Origin: Pirellulales bacterium
GTDB lineage: Bacteria; Planctomycetota; Planctomycetia; Pirellulales; JAICIG01
DNA length: 64,000 nucleotides
Assembly (NCBI GenBank): GCA_035533075.1
Contig: DATLUO010000138.1
Location: 34,783-98,782, forward strand
Reading direction: 5' to 3'
Positions 6,549 to 15,673 of this stretch are shown piece after piece. The notes below the pieces were generated by a model, which saw only the letters and a program-made list of their open reading frames with translations, had not been told where the DNA came from and searched no databases. Every line of letters starts with the position of its first letter. Position 1 is the stretch's first letter. Position numbers and translations under genes: made by a program.

Positions 6549-9119
6549 ATGGCCAAAAAAACATCGCCGCCGCCCGACAAGCCAAAAAACAATCCGCTGC
6601 CGATCGTCGGGGTCGGCGCCTCGGCGGGCGGATTCGAGGCCTTTCAACGCCTGATCGAAAACCTGCCGGCCGGCTCGCCGCTGGCCATCGTCTTCATCCA
6701 GCACCTGTTGCCGACCCACAAGAGCATGCTCACCGAGCTGCTCTCGAAGACCACGGCCATGCAAGTCTCGCAGGCCGAGGACGGCATGCCGCTCGAGACC
6801 GGCCACGTCTACATCATTCCGCCCGACGTGTACATCGAAGTCCGCGACGGCCGCTTCACACTGGCGCCGCGCGGCGGCGAAGGCGCCTTCTTGCCCATCG
6901 ACCGCTTCTTCATCTCGCTGGCCACCGACGTGGGCGAACGGGCCATCGGGGTGGTGCTCTCCGGCATGGGCAGCGACGGCGCCATCGGCCTGAGGCAGAT
7001 CAAGGAGGCGGGCGGCGTCACTTTTTGTCAGTTGCCAGGTTCGGCCGAGCGCGATGAAATGCCCCGAGCGGCGATGGCCACGGGCGACGCCGACTTCATG
7101 CTCTCGCCGGCGGAAATCGGCCGCTCCCTGGTCGAACTGGCGCAGCATCCCTACATCGCGCTCAGCGACGAGCGCGCGGCCACCCCCGATCTGCGGCCCA
7201 GTGAAGAGCAGTTTCAGCGCATCTTCTCGCTGTTGCGCACCTCCAGCGGCATCGACTTTGCGCACTACAAACGTCCCACCATCGAACGCCGGCTGTTGCG
7301 GCGGATGGCCTTGCAAAAAACGACCAGCGCCGCCGACTACCTGGAGCGTCTCCAGAAGCAGCCTCAGGAGGTGAACGAGCTTTACCGCGACATTCTGATT
7401 CACGTGACCTTCTTCTTCCGCGAGCCGGCTTCGTTCACCACGCTCAGCGACAAGGCGTTTCCCAAGCTGTTCGAGGGGCGGCGGCCGGACGATGCGGTGC
7501 GCATTTGGGTGCCGGGGTGTTCGTCGGGCGAGGAACCCTATTCCATCGCCATTGCGCTCTCGGAGTTCTTGACCGACAAGGCCGACGACGTGTCGGTGCA
7601 GATTTTCGCCACCGACGTCGGCGAACAGGAGATCGAGCTGGCCCGCGGCGGGCTTTATCCGGAGCCCGTGGTGCGGCCGGTGTCGCCGGAGCGGCTGCGG
7701 CGGTATTTCACGCAAGTCGACGGCAAGTATCGCATCAACAAGAAGATTCGCGACATGTGCGTCTTCGCGCGGCACGATCTGACGCGCGATCCGCCGTTTT
7801 CGCGGCTCGACCTGATCGTCTGCCGCAACGTGCTGATCTATCTCGACCTGGCGTTGCAGAAGCGGCTGTTCGCGGCCTTTCACTACGCTCTCAAATCGAC
7901 CGGCTTTTTGATGTTGGGCAGCGCCGAGTCGGTCGGGCTGCACAGCGACCTGTTCGCGGTGGTCGATAAAAAACACAGACTGTACAGCAAGCGGGCCGCT
8001 TCCCCGGCGCCCTTGGAGCTGAGCTTCACCGACGGCAAACACGCGCCCCGCCTGACTTCCATCGCCCCCGCGCCGGCCGGCGAGCACCTGCTGCGCCGCA
8101 GCGTGCAGCAGGAAGTGAGCCAGCTTTTGTTGAACAAGTACGCTCCGCCGGGCGTGCTGGTGAACGACCGCTTCGAGATCGTGCAGTTCCGCGGACAAAC
8201 CGGCTACTTTATCGAGCCCGCGCCGGGCGAGGCCGATTTGCACGTGCTGAAGATGGTCCGGCCGGGCCTGTTGTACGAGTTGCAGGAAGCGCTGGCCGAG
8301 GCCCGCAAATCGCAATCGTCGGTCCGCAAAGAGGGCCTGCACGTCGACTTCAACGGCCACGGCCGCGACGTCAATTTGCAAGTCATGCCGGTGTCGATGC
8401 CCGACGAACCGCTCCACTATCTGATCTTGTTCGAGGACATGACCGCCGACGGGCGGCCGGACGCGTCTGGCCGCCGGACGCGCGCGGCGCCTCGCAAGGC
8501 CACGAGCGCGGTCAAACCGTCGGCCGATCTGGAACAGCTTCGCCGCGAGTTGGAGACCACGCGCAAATACTTGCAGTCGGCCATCCAGGACCTGGAGATC
8601 ACCAACGAGGAGCTGCAGTCGGCCAACGAAGAGGTGCTTTCCAGCAACGAGGAGCTGCAAAGCACCAACGAAGAGCTCGACACCGCCAAGGAAGAGTTGC
8701 AAAGCACCAATGAAGAGCTCAACACCCTGAACGCCGAACTGCACAGCCGCAACGAAGAACTGAGCCTGCTGAACAGCGACCTGATCAACCTGCTGAGCAG
8801 CGTCGATCTGGCCGTGATCATGGTCGATCGCGGCCTCTGCATCCGCCGTTTCACGCCCGCCGCGGAGAAGCTGTTCAATCTCATTCCCGGCGACGTGGGC
8901 CGGCCGATGCAGCACATCAAGCCGAACATCGTCTACCCCGAGCTGGAACAGCGCATTCAGCAGGTGATCGAGAAGGTGGCGCCGCTCGAGGAGGAGATCC
9001 GCGACGTGCGGGGAACTTGGTACTTGCTGCGCGTGCGGCCCTATTGCACGATCGACAACCGCATCGAAGGCGCGGTGATCGTGCTGTTGAACGTCGACAC
9101 CGTGAGGCACGGGCGCTGA
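6549..9119 (+). CDS. CheB-CheR-PAS chemotaxis methylesterase/methyltransferase fusion
   Basis: An 856-residue cytoplasmic protein that joins a CheB methylesterase domain (about 17-200, catalytic Ser25 in GASAGG, GSDG near 140), the CheR N-terminal helical domain (about 215-275), the CheR SAM-binding domain (about 280-480, with PGCSSGEEPYS near 322-333 and CRNVLIYL), a PAS-like segment (about 520-640), a long heptad coiled coil of repeated NEELQS units (about 658-750) and a terminal PAS domain (about 755-850). Many relatives continue into a histidine kinase; here the stop codon follows the last PAS. The ATG at 6549 was chosen because everything upstream is repeat DNA. No strong ribosome-binding site is seen. 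Likely partner: the stand-alone CheB and the divergent response regulator. Confidence 0.93.
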   Translation: MAKKTSPPPDKPKNNPLPIVGVGASAGGFEAFQRLIENLPAGSPLAIVFIQHLLPTHKSMLTELLSKTTAMQVSQAEDGMPLETGHVYIIPPDVYIEVRDGRFTLAPRGGEGAFLPIDRFFISLATDVGERAIGVVLSGMGSDGAIGLRQIKEAGGVTFCQLPGSAERDEMPRAAMATGDADFMLSPAEIGRSLVELAQHPYIALSDERAATPDLRPSEEQFQRIFSLLRTSSGIDFAHYKRPTIERRLLRRMALQKTTSAADYLERLQKQPQEVNELYRDILIHVTFFFREPASFTTLSDKAFPKLFEGRRPDDAVRIWVPGCSSGEEPYSIAIALSEFLTDKADDVSVQIFATDVGEQEIELARGGLYPEPVVRPVSPERLRRYFTQVDGKYRINKKIRDMCVFARHDLTRDPPFSRLDLIVCRNVLIYLDLALQKRLFAAFHYALKSTGFLMLGSAESVGLHSDLFAVVDKKHRLYSKRAASPAPLELSFTDGKHAPRLTSIAPAPAGEHLLRRSVQQEVSQLLLNKYAPPGVLVNDRFEIVQFRGQTGYFIEPAPGEADLHVLKMVRPGLLYELQEALAEARKSQSSVRKEGLHVDFNGHGRDVNLQVMPVSMPDEPLHYLILFEDMTADGRPDASGRRTRAAPRKATSAVKPSADLEQLRRELETTRKYLQSAIQDLEITNEELQSANEEVLSSNEELQSTNEELDTAKEELQSTNEELNTLNAELHSRNEELSLLNSDLINLLSSVDLAVIMVDRGLCIRRFTPAAEKLFNLIPGDVGRPMQHIKPNIVYPELEQRIQQVIEKVAPLEEEIRDVRGTWYLLRVRPYCTIDNRIEGAVIVLLNVDTVRHGR

Positions 9120-9127
9120 CGGATCTC

Positions 9128-9247
9128 AGCCACGGATGAAACACCGATGCAACACGGATAAATAAATAAAGAATCAAAGGCGACGATCTGCGGGTAGACG
9201 TTCGCCAAGGATCAATCCGTGTTTCATCTGTGTTTTATCCGTGGCTT
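9128..9247. repeat. Inverted repeat of CCACGGATGAAACAC type, left flank of the GxxExxY pseudogene
   Basis: Arms at about 9128-9162 and 9214-9247 are complementary and built on AGCCACGGATGAAACAC and GTTTTATCCGTGGCT. The same pair recurs at 9664-9848 on the other side of the pseudogene. Confidence 0.8.
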
Positions 9248-9278
9248 GAAAGAATGAGCGGTGTTTCGTCGATGGCTG

Positions 9279-9647
9279 CTAAAAGACAAAGCGTTTGAAC
9301 TCGACCTTGGTTCTGCCAAAGTTGATCAGCAAGCCGACCTTGACGCCGGTCGCTTTCAGTTCGTTCAGGAGCTGGGGCTCATTTTCCTGGGTGTAGGCTT
9401 TGGCGGCTTTCAGTTCGACCATCACGCAGTGGTTGACCCACAGATCGGCTTTGTAGAAGCCGACTTCAACGCCCTTATACATCACGCGAATCTCGGCCTC
9501 GATTTGCGCCTCGAACCCGCGCCGTATCAACTCCACCTGCATCGCGCGCTAATAGACTCCCTCCAAGAAGCCATATCCAAGCACATTATAGACCTCGAAC
9601 GCCGCCCCGATAATCGCTTCGGTGACATCTTGATGTGGAAGTTCCAT
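9279..9647 (-). pseudogene. GxxExxY protein gene interrupted by a nonsense codon
   Basis: Full-length GxxExxY family gene (122 codons, the usual size). It starts MELPHQDVTEAIIGAAFEVY, reaches the defining motif GFLEGVY and then meets TAG at 9549-9551, where the family normally has Glu (GAG to TAG is one base change). Reading continues in the same frame as RAMQVELIRRG and ends with the conserved NFGRTKVEFKRFVF tail. The 87-residue downstream frame starting at the ATG at 9542 could only make a C-terminal fragment. Function of the family is not established; it has nuclease-like sequence character and tends to be flanked by repeats, as here. Confidence 0.85.
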
Positions 9648-9663
9648 GGCCTTTTACCTAATT

Positions 9664-9848
9664 AGCCACGGATGAAACACTGATGAAACACGGATAAAGA
9701 ATGAAAGTGGCCTGCCCGGCGGATTCTGGCCACCGCCGCAAAGCCAGCCAACCTTCCGTTTTCGGGCGGCGTCGATCGTCGTTGTGCCTGTTCAATACTG
9801 ACTTTCGTCGTTTCTAATCCGTGTTTCATCGGTGTTTCATCCGTGGCT
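9664..9848. repeat. Inverted repeat of CCACGGATGAAACAC type, right flank of the GxxExxY pseudogene
   Basis: Arms at about 9664-9698 and 9816-9848 match those on the other side of the pseudogene. The central 115 bp hold no recognisable gene. The four arms thus bracket the GxxExxY gene. Confidence 0.8.
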
Positions 9849-9872
9849 GGATAATCCTTACGGCGATACCGC

Positions 9873-10088
9873 TTACTGAATGGGCTTGACGGAGCTGGCC
9901 CGCGGGCCTTTGCCGCCTTTGCCGCCGCCGGCTTCCAACTCGTACTCCACGCGCTGCCCCGGCGCCAGGTTGTCGAAACCTTTGCCGGTCACGGTGGAGT
10001 GATGGAAGAACACGTCCTGCCCGTCCGCCGCTTCAATGAAACCGAACCCTTTTTCCGCCACGATCTTCTTCACTTTGCCTTCTGGCAT
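9873..10088 (-). CDS. Cold-shock domain protein (Csp family)
   Basis: A 71-residue single-stranded nucleic-acid-binding protein. It has the RNP1 motif KGFGFI and the RNP2-like motif VFFHHS of the cold-shock fold and a Gly/Lys-rich tail. The ATG at 10088 matches the family start (MPEGKVKKI) and GGGAG lies upstream; the longer frame to 10181 reads into untranslated leader. Expected role: RNA chaperone. The ~95-bp leader is consistent with temperature-responsive regulation, but no specific cold-box was identified. Confidence 0.93.
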   Translation of the reverse strand: MPEGKVKKIVAEKGFGFIEAADGQDVFFHHSTVTGKGFDNLAPGQRVEYELEAGGGKGGKGPRASSVKPIQ

Positions 10089-10255
10089 CTCACGAAACTC
10101 CCGAATGAAAAAACTCCCGGCAACCATTCGCCCGGACGAATGTCGCGCGACACGCTCACACCAGGGGCGTCTTCCGTGCAAGCCGCCGCGCGATCTTAAC
10201 GTTTTGCGCGGCGGGCTTCAACCAACTTGACGGCTTTGTAATGTTGTTCGCCTTA

Positions 10256-11965
10256 TTACTGGCCCGACGCTTTTCCGCCGCGGCGGCGATCGGCGACGCC
10301 ATATCGCGTGCCGCTGGCAAGGTCGATCCGGATCGAATTGGCCGAGCCCTGTCGATGAGGCTTGCGCTCGATGCGATGACCGAGTTCCGCAAGCTCGGTC
10401 AAGAAGGGCACCGACGCCGGGTTGTCGGCACCCTCAATGAGCACCACGTCGGGAAACCAGCCGTGGTGCAGCCGCGGGGCATCGACGGCCTGCCGCAGGT
10501 CCATTTCATATTCCAGCGAGTTGACGAGCAAGCAAACGACCGTGCTGATGATCGTCCGCCCGCCCGGACTGCCGGTGACGAGCACCGGGCGGCCGTCGCG
10601 CAGCACGATCGTGGGCGATTGCGAGCTGAGCATCCGCTTGCCCGGTGCGATGGTGTTGGGCGGCGTGCCGATGTGTCCCAGGCGGTCGGTGCGGCCGGGC
10701 TGCCAGTTGAAATCGGTCATCTCGTTGTTCAACAAAAACCCCGCTCCATGCACCACCACCCGCGAGCCATAGCTGTGTTCCAACGTGTAAGTGTTGGCCA
10801 CCGCCATACCGTCGGCGTCGATGACCGAGAAATGCGTCGTGTCGTTTCCCTCCGCCGCCGGCTCGATCTCCGGCGCGAGCCGCGCGCTCGGCGTGGCATG
10901 GGCCAGGTCGATGTCAGAGCCGCGTTGTCGGGCATGCTCTTTGGTGATGAGATTGGCCGGCACTTCGACGAAGTCGGGGTCGCCCAGCCATCGTGCCCGG
11001 TCGCAGAAGGCGCGACGCAGCGCTTCTACGATCAGGTGCTGGGCGCGCGACGAGCCGCGGTCGTATTGACGAAGCTCGAATGGTTCGAGGATTTGGAGCG
11101 CCTCGATGGTGGCCATGCCCCCGGAACTGGGCGGCGGAGCGCCGAGAATCTCGTAGCCGCGATATTTGCCGCGCACCGGACGGCGCTCTTTGGCCTGATA
11201 GGCGGCGAGATCGGCCCGCGCGATCAGCCCGCCGCCGGACTCCATCTCGGCCACAATCTGTTCGGCGATCCGTCCCTCATAGAAGGCCGGTGGACCTTGG
11301 CCGGCTAACAGGCGCAGCGTCGCAGCCAGTTCGGGCTGCAGCAGCCGGTCGTCGGCCGTCCATTCGTCGGCGCCTCCCTGCTTGCCGAATACGCGGCGCA
11401 GCTCGGCGAACTCGGCCGACGATTTGAGCAGATTGTTGAGGTCCTTCGCCAGCCGCGGGCCGAGCGTAAAGCCTTCTTCGGCCAGATGGACCGCGGGCCC
11501 GACGAGCGTCTGCCACGCAAGCTTGCCAAAGCGACGGTGGGCCAGCTCCAGGCCGCGCAGCGTGCCCGGCACGCCGACCACCTTGTGTCCCAGGCGGCTT
11601 TCCGCAAGCGAGAACATGTCGGGCGTGGCCTTGGCCGGCGCGGTCTCGCGATAGTCGATGCACACCGGCTCGCGTCCGTCGCCGGGGCAAATCAACATGA
11701 AACCGCCGCCGCCCAGGTTGCCCGCTTCCGGCAACGTCACGGCCAACGCCAGGGCTGTGGCCACGGCCGCATCGACCGCATTGCCGCCCTGAGCGAGAAT
11801 CGCCGCGCCCACGTCGGAAGCCGGCGCCGAATCGGAGACCACGAGTCCGCCCGCGGTCGTCACAACCTCGCTGGACTGCTCGTCGGCGGCCACAAGCGTG
11901 CGTGGTGCGGCAAGGGTGCTGACAATCGCCAACACGGCCGTTAAGTTCAGGAGGCGCAGGTGCAT
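10256..11965 (-). CDS. ggt: Gamma-glutamyltransferase, exported
   Basis: A 569-residue Ntn hydrolase that cleaves or transfers the gamma-glutamyl group of glutathione and similar peptides. Residues 1-27 are a cleavable signal peptide ending near ALVAADE-like residues, so it acts outside the cytoplasm. Conserved elements are GNAVDAAVAT (61-70), YRETAP with the substrate-binding Arg106, SSGG at 280-283, and the self-cleavage site at T376 in the motif DTTHFS, which becomes the nucleophile of the small subunit. GSPGGRTI near 460 is also present. Length fits the family. It converges with no neighbour; its promoter faces treZ 105 bp away. Confidence 0.95.
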   Translation of the reverse strand: MHLRLLNLTAVLAIVSTLAAPRTLVAADEQSSEVVTTAGGLVVSDSAPASDVGAAILAQGGNAVDAAVATALALAVTLPEAGNLGGGGFMLICPGDGREPVCIDYRETAPAKATPDMFSLAESRLGHKVVGVPGTLRGLELAHRRFGKLAWQTLVGPAVHLAEEGFTLGPRLAKDLNNLLKSSAEFAELRRVFGKQGGADEWTADDRLLQPELAATLRLLAGQGPPAFYEGRIAEQIVAEMESGGGLIARADLAAYQAKERRPVRGKYRGYEILGAPPPSSGGMATIEALQILEPFELRQYDRGSSRAQHLIVEALRRAFCDRARWLGDPDFVEVPANLITKEHARQRGSDIDLAHATPSARLAPEIEPAAEGNDTTHFSVIDADGMAVANTYTLEHSYGSRVVVHGAGFLLNNEMTDFNWQPGRTDRLGHIGTPPNTIAPGKRMLSSQSPTIVLRDGRPVLVTGSPGGRTIISTVVCLLVNSLEYEMDLRQAVDAPRLHHGWFPDVVLIEGADNPASVPFLTELAELGHRIERKPHRQGSANSIRIDLASGTRYGVADRRRGGKASGQ

Positions 11966-12069
11966 CCACCAATCTTACCTCGATTTACACCTCTATCGCC
12001 AACTAGGTACGACAAGTGCTGGCCTGCCGAAGTTTGATCGAACAATACAGCACCGAAAGAGAGGTAATC

Positions 12070-13797
12070 ATGGCCTTGCGCGTTTGGGCGCCCGACGCCA
12101 AACAGGTGGAGCTGGAAACCGGCGGAAAACGCTCTGCCATGACGGAAACCGGCGGCGGATGGTGGCAGGCCCAGGCCGAGTTGCCTGTAGGCACCGACTA
12201 CGCCTTTTGCCTCGACGGCGGCCCGCCGCGGCCCGATCCGCGCTCGCACTCTCAGCCGCGGGGCATCCACGGCCCGTCGCGGATCATCGACCAATCGAGC
12301 TTCAAGTGGGACGACGCCCGCTGGCAATCGCCGCCGCTGCCGTCCGCCGTCGTTTATGAATTGCACGTGGGCACTTATACGTCCGAAGCGACCTTTGAGG
12401 CGGTCATCGACAAGCTGCCGCACCTGGTGCGGCTGGGCGTCACGCACGTCGAGTTGATGCCGGTACACGAGTTTCCGGGCAAGCGAGGCTGGGGCTACGA
12501 CAGCGTCGATATCTACGCGGCCCACCACGGATACGGCGGTCCCGAAGGCCTGAAGCGTCTGGTGGCCGCCTGCCACCGCGCGGGCCTGGCCGTGCTGATC
12601 GACGTGGTTTACAACCATCTGGGCCCCGCGGGAAACTACCTGGAGGAGTTCGGCCCATATTTCAGCGAGCGTCACTTCACGCCTTGGGGAAAAGCCGTCA
12701 ACTTCGACGGCCCGCGGAGCGACGATGTGCGGCGGTTCTTCATCGACAATGCCCTGATGTGGCTTCGCGACTATCACGCCGACGGGTTGCGGCTCGACGC
12801 CATCCATGCCATCGTCGATACCTCGGCGATTCCGTTCTTGCAACAGCTCGCCACCGAGGTGTCGGCGTTGTCGGCCCATCTCGGCCGACACCTGGTTCTG
12901 ATCGCCGAAAGCGACCTCAACGATCCCCGCGTGGTGCGAAACCGGGAGGCGGGCGGCTTCGGTTACGACGCCCAATGGAGCGACGATTTTCACCACGCGC
13001 TGCACACGGCGCTCACCGGCGAAAGGGACGGATACTACGCCGACTTTGGCACGATCTCAGACCTGGCGACCGCCCTGCGGCAGAGTTTTGTGTATGCCGG
13101 CCGTTATTCGGCGTTTCGCCGACGACAGCACGGCCAAGCGATACGGGGACTGAGCGGTCACCGCTTTCTCGGCTATTTGCAGAACCACGACCAGTCGGGC
13201 AACCGGGCACGCGGCGACCGCAGCAGCCACTTGATGAGCCGTGGCCGGCTGAAGGTCGGCGCCGCGCTGGTGCTCACGTCGCCCTTCGTGCCGATGCTGT
13301 TTCAGGGCGAAGAATGGGGAACGACCTCGCCTTTCCAGTTTTTCACCGACTTTGAGGAGCCGGAACTGGCCCAAGCGGTGCGCGAAGGGAGGCGACGCGA
13401 GTTCGTGGCCTTTGGCTGGTCGCCCGAAGAGATTCCCGATCCGCAAGATCCGGGGACGTTTGAGAATTCCAAGCTCAAATGGGACGAGTTGAACTCCCCA
13501 CCGCACGCGGAGTTGCTCGACTGGCACACGAAGTTGATCGCCCTGCGCCGCCGCGAATCGTGTCTGACCGACGGCCGGCTGGAAGAGGTGGGCGTCGACT
13601 TCGACGAGCAGGCCCGCTGGCTGGTCGTCGAGCGAGGCGGCATCACGGTGGCTTGCAACCTGGCCGACCGCCGCCAGCTTGTGCCGATCGGCTCGCATCG
13701 GCCCAGGTCGTTGCGGCTGGCTTCGGAGCCGCAGATCGAGATCCGCGAGACGGGCATCGAGCTTCCGCCCGACTCGGTCGCGATTCTGGGCGTCTGA
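12070..13797 (+). CDS. treZ: Malto-oligosyltrehalose trehalohydrolase (GH13)
   Basis: A 575-residue cytoplasmic glycoside hydrolase that releases trehalose from maltooligosyl-trehalose made by TreY. An N-terminal CBM48-like beta domain (about 1-90, starting LRVWAPDAKQVEL) precedes the GH13 barrel with nucleophile D243 in GLRLDAIH, acid/base E280 in LIAESDLND, and D374 in NHDQ; the TreZ-specific GNRARGDR follows. The ATG at 12070 has AGAGAGG five bases before it, so the longer frame from 12016 is not needed. treY and the usual glycogen-debranching treX are not in the window. The divergent neighbour is ggt. Confidence 0.94.
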   Translation: MALRVWAPDAKQVELETGGKRSAMTETGGGWWQAQAELPVGTDYAFCLDGGPPRPDPRSHSQPRGIHGPSRIIDQSSFKWDDARWQSPPLPSAVVYELHVGTYTSEATFEAVIDKLPHLVRLGVTHVELMPVHEFPGKRGWGYDSVDIYAAHHGYGGPEGLKRLVAACHRAGLAVLIDVVYNHLGPAGNYLEEFGPYFSERHFTPWGKAVNFDGPRSDDVRRFFIDNALMWLRDYHADGLRLDAIHAIVDTSAIPFLQQLATEVSALSAHLGRHLVLIAESDLNDPRVVRNREAGGFGYDAQWSDDFHHALHTALTGERDGYYADFGTISDLATALRQSFVYAGRYSAFRRRQHGQAIRGLSGHRFLGYLQNHDQSGNRARGDRSSHLMSRGRLKVGAALVLTSPFVPMLFQGEEWGTTSPFQFFTDFEEPELAQAVREGRRREFVAFGWSPEEIPDPQDPGTFENSKLKWDELNSPPHAELLDWHTKLIALRRRESCLTDGRLEEVGVDFDEQARWLVVERGGITVACNLADRRQLVPIGSHRPRSLRLASEPQIEIRETGIELPPDSVAILGV

Positions 13798-13857
13798 ATT
13801 TGCTCTGATGGAAATGCGAAAGCACAATGAGGGCAATCTCAGACCAGCGGGAGTAAA

Positions 13858-15570
13858 ATGGTGGCGGATCGTCGGAGCGTAGAACAGCACGCGGAAATTC
13901 AGCGGAGCTACTATCCGTTTACGGCAGCGGCCGAACGCGCGCTGGCGGCGGCCGCCGGATGGGCCAACGGCGCGGAATCCGAGGTTATTTCGCCGCCCAA
14001 GCTGCTGTTGGGCCTGCTGGCCGAGGCCGAGTCGCGCGCGGCCGAAATGCTGGCCGCCCGCGGCATCGACACGGCCGCGGTCTTGGCCCGCTGGCCGTCT
14101 TTGACGCCGCACGATGTCGCGGGTAGCAAGGCGGGCTTATCGTTCGAACTCGAAGCTGCCTTGGCCGCGGCCGCCAGCCACCTGGCCGAATTCTCGCGTC
14201 CGCTTGAGTTCGCCACCGAGCATCTCCTGTTGGGGCTGGTTGCCGCGGAGAACGAATCTGCCGATTGGTTGGCGGAGCGAGGTTTTACCGCCGCCGGGCT
14301 GACGGCTGACATCTGCCGGTTGTACGGGTATCAGTCCGTGGTCCGTGGTCCGTGGTCCGTAGTCAGTTGCGATGAGGTGGCGCCGGCAGCCGGTGACGAA
14401 TTAACGCCAGACGATAGACCGCTGGCCACGGACCATGGACCACGGACCACGGACCACAAACAACGGACCACGGACCACGGACTACTACGTCTCATCGACG
14501 CGGCGGCGAATCGTGCTCGTGAGGGGCTGCGCGTGGTGGAGGATTTCGTCCGCTTTATTTGGGACGACCGCCACCTGATGCGCCACTGTAAGCAGTTGCG
14601 GCACGATTTGGCGGCCGCGCTGTCGAGATTCGCAGTGCCGGAGCTACTGGCCTCGCGCGACACCACGGGCGACGTGGGCACGACGGTTTCGACCGATGCC
14701 GAACACGAGCGGCCCGACATGGCCAGCGTCGTCACGGCGAATTTCAAACGCTTGCAAGAATCGCTTCGCAGCATCGAGGAGTTTGGCAAACTGCTCGACC
14801 CGGCGATGGCCCAATCGATCGAGCAGCTTCGCTACCGCAGCTACACGCTCGAACGTGCCGTGGCAACAACGTCATTCGGCCTCGACCGGCTGGCCGACGC
14901 GCGGCTGTATGTCCTCATCGACGGCCGCAGCGACCTCGCCGCGTACACCGAGTTGGCGCGGGAACTGGTGGCAGCCGGGGTCGATGTGTTGCAGCTTCGC
15001 GACAAGCGGCTCGCCGACGCGGAGCTGCTGGCCCGCGCTCGTCGGCTGCGCGAGTTGACGCTCCCTACGGCCACGCTGTTTGTCATGAACGACCGCCCCG
15101 ACCTGGCGGTCTTGGCCGATGCCGACGGCGTTCACGTCGGGCAAGACGAACTATCGGTGCGTGAATGCCGGGCGATTGTCGGCCCGCGAATGCTGGTGGG
15201 CGTTTCGACGCATTCGCTCGAACAAGCTCGCCGGGCCGTGCTCGACGGCGCGAACTATATCGGCGTCGGCCCGACCTTCGCATCGCGCACCAAGCATTTC
15301 ACCGATGCCGATTTGCGCGGCCTCGAGTTGCTGCGTGCGGTGCAAGCCGAGGTCCGCTTGCCGGCCTTTGCCATTGGCGGCGTCGATCAAAGCAATGTGC
15401 GAGACGTTCTCGCGACTGGTTTTACCCGCATCGCCGTGAGCGGTGCCGTGCTGTCGGACGACGAGCCAAGCAAGGCAGCCCGCGAGATCGCGAGAGCCGT
15501 TGGCCGCTGCTCGGCGACGACGTCAGACCGGCAGAATTCGGCGGCCGACAATGAGGCAGGCGAGGCGTGA
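13858..15570 (+). CDS. thiE: Clp_N domain fused to ThiD2 and thiamin-phosphate synthase
   Basis: One 570-residue frame with three parts. Residues ~17-155 look like the double helical repeat of the ClpA/ClpB N-terminal domain. Residues ~158-208 are a linker translated from GTCCGTG-type repeats and their complement. Residues ~209-333 match the ThiD2 domain (hydroxymethylpyrimidine-phosphate kinase type, motifs REGLRVVEDF, CKQLRHDL, RDTTGDVGT). Residues ~343-545 are ThiE, with LQLRDK, MNDRPDLA, GVHVGQDEL, VGVSTHS, GPTFASRTKH and AIGGVD, joining the pyrimidine and thiazole moieties of thiamin. ThiD2-ThiE fusions are known; a Clp_N domain in front is not one I know. The ATG has GGGAG four bases upstream. 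Whether the product is one chain or is processed is unknown. Confidence 0.85.
   Translation: MVADRRSVEQHAEIQRSYYPFTAAAERALAAAAGWANGAESEVISPPKLLLGLLAEAESRAAEMLAARGIDTAAVLARWPSLTPHDVAGSKAGLSFELEAALAAAASHLAEFSRPLEFATEHLLLGLVAAENESADWLAERGFTAAGLTADICRLYGYQSVVRGPWSVVSCDEVAPAAGDELTPDDRPLATDHGPRTTDHKQRTTDHGLLRLIDAAANRAREGLRVVEDFVRFIWDDRHLMRHCKQLRHDLAAALSRFAVPELLASRDTTGDVGTTVSTDAEHERPDMASVVTANFKRLQESLRSIEEFGKLLDPAMAQSIEQLRYRSYTLERAVATTSFGLDRLADARLYVLIDGRSDLAAYTELARELVAAGVDVLQLRDKRLADAELLARARRLRELTLPTATLFVMNDRPDLAVLADADGVHVGQDELSVRECRAIVGPRMLVGVSTHSLEQARRAVLDGANYIGVGPTFASRTKHFTDADLRGLELLRAVQAEVRLPAFAIGGVDQSNVRDVLATGFTRIAVSGAVLSDDEPSKAAREIARAVGRCSATTSDRQNSAADNEAGEA
14333..14485. repeat. GTCCGTG repeats and their complement inside the thiE coding frame
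   Basis: About four copies of the 7-bp unit GTCCGTG at 14333-14362 face seven or more CACGGAC units at 14425-14485. The sequence stays open in the coding frame and supplies the linker between the Clp_N-like and ThiD2 parts. A related GTGGTC-rich stretch without coding function lies at about 35985-36030. Confidence 0.85.
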
Positions 15571-15673
15571 GCGTGCCGGTAGGTGGCGAAGCAGAGAGCG
15601 ACACGTGTCCAGGTTTGTGCCGAGTCGGTCGCCGATGTCTTACGAACGACCCGTTGCTGGCCGCGACGGTCGT

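Noticed and set aside
6525..9110. Long open frame on the minus strand across the CheB-CheR gene
   Set aside because: It is the antisense of a gene with clear motifs, has His/Arg/Gln-rich low-complexity composition, and no family similarity.
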